From Torymus aiolomorphi (lineage: Eukaryota > Arthropoda > Insecta > Hymenoptera > Torymidae), in the NCBI GenBank assembly GCA_036365515.1, contig CM070876.1, positions 41,568,695-41,632,694 of the forward strand: a DNA stretch of 64,000 nucleotides, given 5' to 3'. The translations under genes were made by a program, and so were the position numbers. Under the pieces are notes generated by a model, which saw nothing but the letters and a program-made list of their open reading frames with translations, was not told where the DNA came from and did not search any database. Positions 59,887 through 64,000 of this stretch are shown piece after piece (within the stretch, counting starts at the first letter, position 1; each line of letters opens with the position of its first letter).

Positions 59887-60339
59887 GCACAGCAGTTGCG
59901 CTCTCTTTCTCTCTCTCTCTCACTCGCTGTATTGGGTCGGCAGGCGGGCTCGCTGCCGGCTGGCTCCTCGCTCGCTGTCTCGTGTCGCTCACGCGGCTCG
60001 GGATCGCTCTCTCTCTCTCTGTCTCTCTTTCACACGCATACGCTCTACTCGGCGCCTCCACTACACTCGCGGTAACTATAAAAAGCTAGGACGGCGCGGA
60101 CGAGGTAACTTTTGAGAGACACGCTGGAGAGAAGTTCTCGGTACGATGGCAGACACGAAGATGGCTGCCGTGACTCGCATAAAGCCGTAGCAGCTTCGCG
60201 GGTACGCGACGGGCATATTACGCGTCGCGAGACCGTTCTAATCCGGTCAGAATGCTCGCGTGCTCGCGCCCCCAGTGAGCATGCCTGCTCGGTGCGGGTA
60301 ATTCGAATCTCGAATTACCTAACTCGCGCACGCGTTACA
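59540..60339 (-). repeat. 3' LTR (800 bp) of the second Gypsy element
   Basis: On the minus strand it starts TGTAACGCG at 60339, directly after a G-run polypurine tract (gcggggggg), and ends TTCATTACA at 59540. Short terminal inverted repeat TGTAA/TTACA. It is GC-rich, with GA-rich tracts and a TATA-like 'tttttatag' near 60083. It does not resemble the errantivirus LTR at 6588-13561. Confidence 0.75.
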
Positions 60340-60539
60340 CCCCCCCGCCAGACGCTGCTTAGGGGACCTGTGAGCAGCTCTGCCATCCATGGTCGTCGTC
60401 TTACCTATACGTAGGGTGATAAGGCTTTAGTAGAAGGAGGTTCTAAAAGGGAATTAGGAAGCATTGGAGTCACTGGATTTTTTTTTTTTAATTTTTATTA
60501 AAAAAAAAACAAAAAAAACTCTTCAGGGCTTAGCCCTCT
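60340..60539 (-). other. Gypsy 3' untranslated region
   Basis: Holds A/T runs (60480-60520) and the polypurine tract next to the LTR. No ORF. Confidence 0.5.
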
Positions 60540-61538
60540 TCAGCTGGCCCGGAAGTAACTCCGGCGCCCCTTGTGGCGAGCTTGGTCGGGGCAGTGCTTC
60601 GACTTCTTTACCCCAAGCTCACCACACATAAAACACCGGGGGAGCGCCTGCGCGTCTAATGCCTTCCGGGTAGCCTTCTCCTCTTCGAACGCCTTTCGGA
60701 GGCGCTCGTCTTCTTCCTGGGGATGGCGCTGGGCCTCTTGTTTGGCCCGGTGCGCTGTCCCCTCTGCCTCTTCTCTGGCTCGCCTGGCTTCTTCCATGCG
60801 CTCCTACGCACGAGCCAGACGAGCCTCCTCCTCCCTAAGTAAGGCGGCACGGCGCAGCCTGGCGGTCCTGGCCTCTGCGGCGGCCGCGAGCTCTTCTCGC
60901 CGGCCTTGGGCCATTCCGACCCATTTGCCGGCTTGCCGCTCGCCGGCCTTACCGTGGCACTGGAGAAAACCCTCCAGTGCGGCCAGGGCAGCGTCCTTCG
61001 CTGCGCGCGAGGACTTACTGAGGTGCCGCACCTCCTCAAGAGCCTGCTCCACCGGGACCCAGGCAGCACCGACTTCATCGGTCGGTGCTCCATGTGGGGC
61101 CTGGGTCGGAGCATCTTCCTTTTTTCCTTTTGCGGCCCGAGCCGCGCCGGCGTCAACTTTCGGCGCACCATGATGGGCTCGGGCCGCCTCCTCTTCGGAG
61201 ATTCGGCCAGCACCAGTCGGCTCGGCTGGTGCCTCTTCTTGAGGCCGGGTCCCGCTCTCTTCCCGCTGCTCCTTTGGGGGATGAGGTCGCCGGAGCGGGG
61301 ACGGACCGGCGCCTATGTCGGGCGGCCTTGAAGGTCCCCTTCTGGGCTCCGGTGCCTCTATCTCCTCAATCACTAGGGTGGAGGGTTCTTCCACTGGTGG
61401 AGGTTTCAGCGTCACCGCATCTATCCCTTCCACCATCTGCTCCAGGAAGTTGATGACGGCGGGGTCAGGTTGACACTGGATTAATCCATTGATCACCCGC
61501 TTCGCCGTCCCCGCTACCTCTGGAGTCAGGCCTCGCAT
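60540..61538 (-). pseudogene. Gypsy ORF3: coiled coil and zinc knuckle in the env position
   Basis: The ATG (61538) lies 3 nt after an acceptor-like 'ttttcctgttgcag'. The N-terminal ~50 residues form a compact region (GTAKRVINGLIQ, INFLEQMVEGI). A Pro/Glu-rich middle follows, then an Ala/Arg/Glu-rich coiled coil (from about residue 150), and a C-terminal Cys/His cluster CFMCGELGVKKSKHC. One TAG (60804-60806) breaks an otherwise single frame of about 332 codons. The composition is like a Gag protein rather than Env: no signal peptide and no membrane segment. It may be a relocated or second gag, or a nucleic-acid-binding accessory protein. Confidence 0.6.
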
Positions 61539-61541
61539 GTC

Positions 61542-61560
61542 CTGCAACAGGAAAATTGAT
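61542..61560 (-). promoter_or_regulatory. Splice-acceptor-like site before Gypsy ORF3
   Basis: On the minus strand 'gatcaattttcctgttgcag' ends at 61542, just ahead of gacATG. It fits a 3' splice site producing a subgenomic mRNA for ORF3. Confidence 0.45.
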
Positions 61561-61599
61561 CCCGGAAAGAGGTGAGTATGAGGATCGGAAAACAAGGAC

Positions 61600-64000
61600 G
61601 AACACGGGTACGGACGGCACAATTCTTGGGCGGCACAGTTAGCGCTTTTTGGACGCTCGGGTTCGCTAATTGGCCCGACAGCAGTAGGTGCAGGCTGCTT
61701 CTTCGAGCCCTTTGGCCTCCCCGGGCCTCGCTTGGACTCTGTTGGACCGACCACACGTGTAGGTCGGCCGTCGCTCGCACGCTTTCCTGGCCTAATAGCG
61801 CGGTCTTACGAGGTGGACCGCGCCTCTTAGCTGTCGCCCGAGGCTGTACATTCCCCTGGCTAACTCTGTTGCCCGCTGGCACGTTAAGTTCGGCTGAAGA
61901 GTCCCTCGGTGGTAGCAACTGGGCTACTTCTTGACTACTTTTGTCCAAGTAGTTCTTGGGCTCTTCTGCGGAGACGTATCGCTTGAGTTGCTGCGCATGG
62001 ACGGGACTGATCGTTCGACCATCCTCACCTTGGATCTCATAGGTGTTTTCGCCTAGAATATTCACAATCGTGTAGGGCCCCGCGTACTTCGGGGCTAATT
62101 TGGCAGAAATCCCCTCAGCTGCTGAGGATAGTACCTTATTCTCTCTCCATACACGATCGCCTAGACAGAATTCTGGAGTTCGACGATGAGCGTCATAATA
62201 TTTGGCTTGTCTCGCCTGCTCCGCTTGCGCGTCGGCCGCCGCCCGAACGTGCAATTCGCGGAGCTTGTCCATGCGCGCCACCCAATTATTTATCGCCTCT
62301 TGCTGCCCTTGCTCTTCGGCTAACCTGTCTTCCTCCCGCCTTAGTGTCTTCGGTGGGTCAGGCTGTCGGCTGTAAATGAGCATGGCAGGACTTATCTTGG
62401 TAGAGCTGTGTTCTGCCGTATTATACACGACGTCAGCTCGTTCTGATGCTCATCCCAGGACCGGTGATTCTCTTCAGCGTAAGACATGATCATGGTCTTC
62501 ACCGTTCGGTTCACACGCTCGACGGGATTGGCTTGAGGGTGATATGGTGGTGTAAACGTGTGATGCACGTTTCTCTCCTTTAAGAATGCCTCTAAGGGTG
62601 CATTCTTAAATTCAGTCCCATTATCGGAGAGAAACACCTCGGGGACTCCGAACAGCAGACATATTCGTTCGTTGAGCCCTTCTATCACCGATTTGCCATC
62701 TGCCCTTTTTATCGGAATTACTTCGATCCAGCGTGTGAACAGGTCCTGGAAGATGAGAATGTATTCGTGGCCGTGCTTGGTTTTAGGGAGGGGTCCCATA
62801 ATGTCGCTGGCCACGATTTGCCATGGACGTTCTGTAATGCGACGTCCCATGAATCCTGCTGGAGCGCGCTGTTCGACTTTGCACTGCTGGCAAATTTGGC
62901 ACTGGTTCACGTATCAGGCCACATCTCGGGACATGTGTGGCCAATAATACTTCCGCCTTACTCTCTCTAGAGTTTTGTCGCGGCCCAAGTGCCCAGCAGT
63001 TGGAAAGTCATGGCATTCTCTCAGTACTTCGCGTCGCTTTTCGTGAGGGACTGCTAACTTCCATGCATCGTCGTCGCCGAGAGATTCGTCTATGATTTCA
63101 TTAGGGTTGTACTTGTACAGTCGTCCCCCCGCCAGCTTGAACGTGGGGAAGTCGCGCGGCTTCTGTTGAACCTCTTTCACGATCTTGAGGTATCAGTGGT
63201 CGTTTGTATCTCGCTCGAGCTCTAACGCGGCGACCGCTGGCTCTTCTTCCTCGAACATCCTTAAAAGGGCATCTGGGACATTGTTCAACGAGCCCTTTCG
63301 ATGTTCGACCGTGAAACTATGGTTCTGCAGCTCCAAAGCCCACCTAGCTAACCTGCCGGTCGAGTTTTGGAGATCACGGAGCCACTTCAAGATGCTATGG
63401 TCCGTGATAACTTTGAAGTCGTAGGCCTCTATATACGGACGGAACTTTTTAATTGCCCAGAGAATTGCTAGGCATTCTCGTTCCGTCACGCTATAATTCC
63501 TCTCGGCTGCGCTCAGAGTTCGATTCGCGAACTCTAGGACTCTTTCATCGCCGTCAATTATTTGGTATAGCACCGCTCCCAGACCTGTATCGCTCGCGTC
63601 AGTTTGCACGACGAACTGCGCGTTAGATACCGGTCTGTGTAGAATCGGTGCAGAAGCTACTAGCGCTTTTAACTTTTAGAAGGCCTCTGCTTGTGGTCAG
63701 TGGTTCAGCAATTGTGGCGAAGTTCGATAAAAACTTTCTACACCACGAGGCTATTCCTAAGAAGCGTCTCAGCTGACGGAGGTTTTTCGGTACCGGATAT
63801 TCCATGATGGGCTTTATTTTTTCGGGGTCTGGCTTAAAACCATCTCTATTTACCATGACCCCGAGATATTGGACCTCATCACGACAGAATACGCTCTTCT
63901 CGCGATTTATTGTGAGGCCCGCGTTCTGTATCCTGTCCAGAACTCTTTTTAGAACCTCTTTATGCTCCTTGAATGTCTCTGTGACTATTATTATATCGTT
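61600..64000 (-). pseudogene. pol: Gypsy pol: RT end, RNase H, integrase
   Basis: From the window edge: RT catalytic end reading NDIIIVTETF (the DD of YxDD is ND here), then YLGVMVNRDG and LRQLRRFLGIASWCRKF. After a frameshift near 63615 comes RNase H (63609-63193) with QTDASDTGLGAVL, ERECLAILWAI and TDHSILKWL. In-frame TGA codons (63193-63195 and 62914-62916) separate it from the HHCC finger (HDFPTAGHLGRDK, CQICQQCK). The integrase core has ASDIMGPLP, LSDNGTEFKNAPL and HPQANPVERVNRTVK (D, D, E). After a frameshift near 62420 the C-terminal domain has LAPKYAGPYTIVNILG. It ends with an AT-hook-like RGPGRPKGSKK (about 61725) in the frame of 61754. Confidence 0.86.

Larger units (their letters stand above)
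59540..64000 (-). mobile_element. Ty3/Gypsy element with extra 3' ORF (partial)
   Basis: From 3' to 5': LTR (59540-60339), A-rich untranslated part (60340-60539), a zinc-knuckle ORF (61538-60540), integrase, RNase H and RT running off the window at 64000. The 5' half lies outside. It inserted at or near the 5' part of the errantivirus. Its GC content is clearly higher than that of its surroundings. Confidence 0.85.

Noticed and set aside
59540..60339. This LTR as the 5' LTR of the errantivirus
   Set aside because: Its sequence differs from the errantivirus 3' LTR (TGTAACG...TTACA versus TGTGACG...GTGACA) and it directly follows a polypurine tract of the second Gypsy element.

Overview
This is an AT-rich piece of an arthropod genome, almost certainly an insect. 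I see no host gene, tRNA or rRNA. The evidence for an insect is the mix of elements: an env-bearing errantivirus-like Ty3/Gypsy retroelement, a Ty1/copia element, piggyBac-type TTAA MITEs, Transib-type ends with a CGGCG target duplication, and a Helentron-type rolling-circle element with OTU and RPA modules. A hymenopteran host is a guess only. Almost every base can be assigned to a nested set of transposable elements, and many boundaries can be fixed to the base by target-site duplications (TSDs).

Layout. (1) A ~153-bp satellite (1-124 and 5647-6587) carries a copia element (125-5646, TSD ATTAT). The copia has lost its integrase and most of its 5' LTR, and a 360-bp TTAA MITE sits in its RNase H. 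(2) From 6588 to about 59.5 kb lies one minus-strand errantivirus-like element. From 3' to 5' it has a long 3' LTR (6588-13561), two small accessory ORFs, three paralogous envelope-like genes, an integrase, and a gag fragment. Protease, RT and RNase H are missing. (3) It is broken up by a 5.6-kb long-TIR DNA transposon in the LTR (7399-13039), a LINE between env copies 3 and 2 (16569-21828), a 149-bp TTAA MITE in env copy 1, and a 30.2-kb foldback/MULE-like element (27248-57461, 9-bp TSD ACATATTAC) inside pol. (4) The 30-kb element has long arms built of subrepeats. It contains a 16.2-kb Transib-ended unit (33982-50223, TSD CGGCG), which in turn contains a Helentron-type element whose 3' end is at 34248 and whose RepHel gene runs from 43380 to 37453 on the minus strand. 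(5) From 59540 to the window end is a second Ty3/Gypsy element on the minus strand, with an 800-bp 3' LTR, pol, and an extra zinc-knuckle ORF where env would normally be.

The points most worth following up are: the errantivirus with three tandem env paralogs plus small ORFs, four of which have an AG splice-acceptor-like site at or just before the ATG; the 5.6-kb transposon whose protein seems to join a FEN/PIN-like nuclease domain to a CXC cysteine-rich domain; the Helentron protein with two OTU protease domains separated and followed by a 17-residue repeat array; and the 30-kb foldback element. Nearly all coding regions are decayed. Many are interrupted only by single in-frame stop codons.
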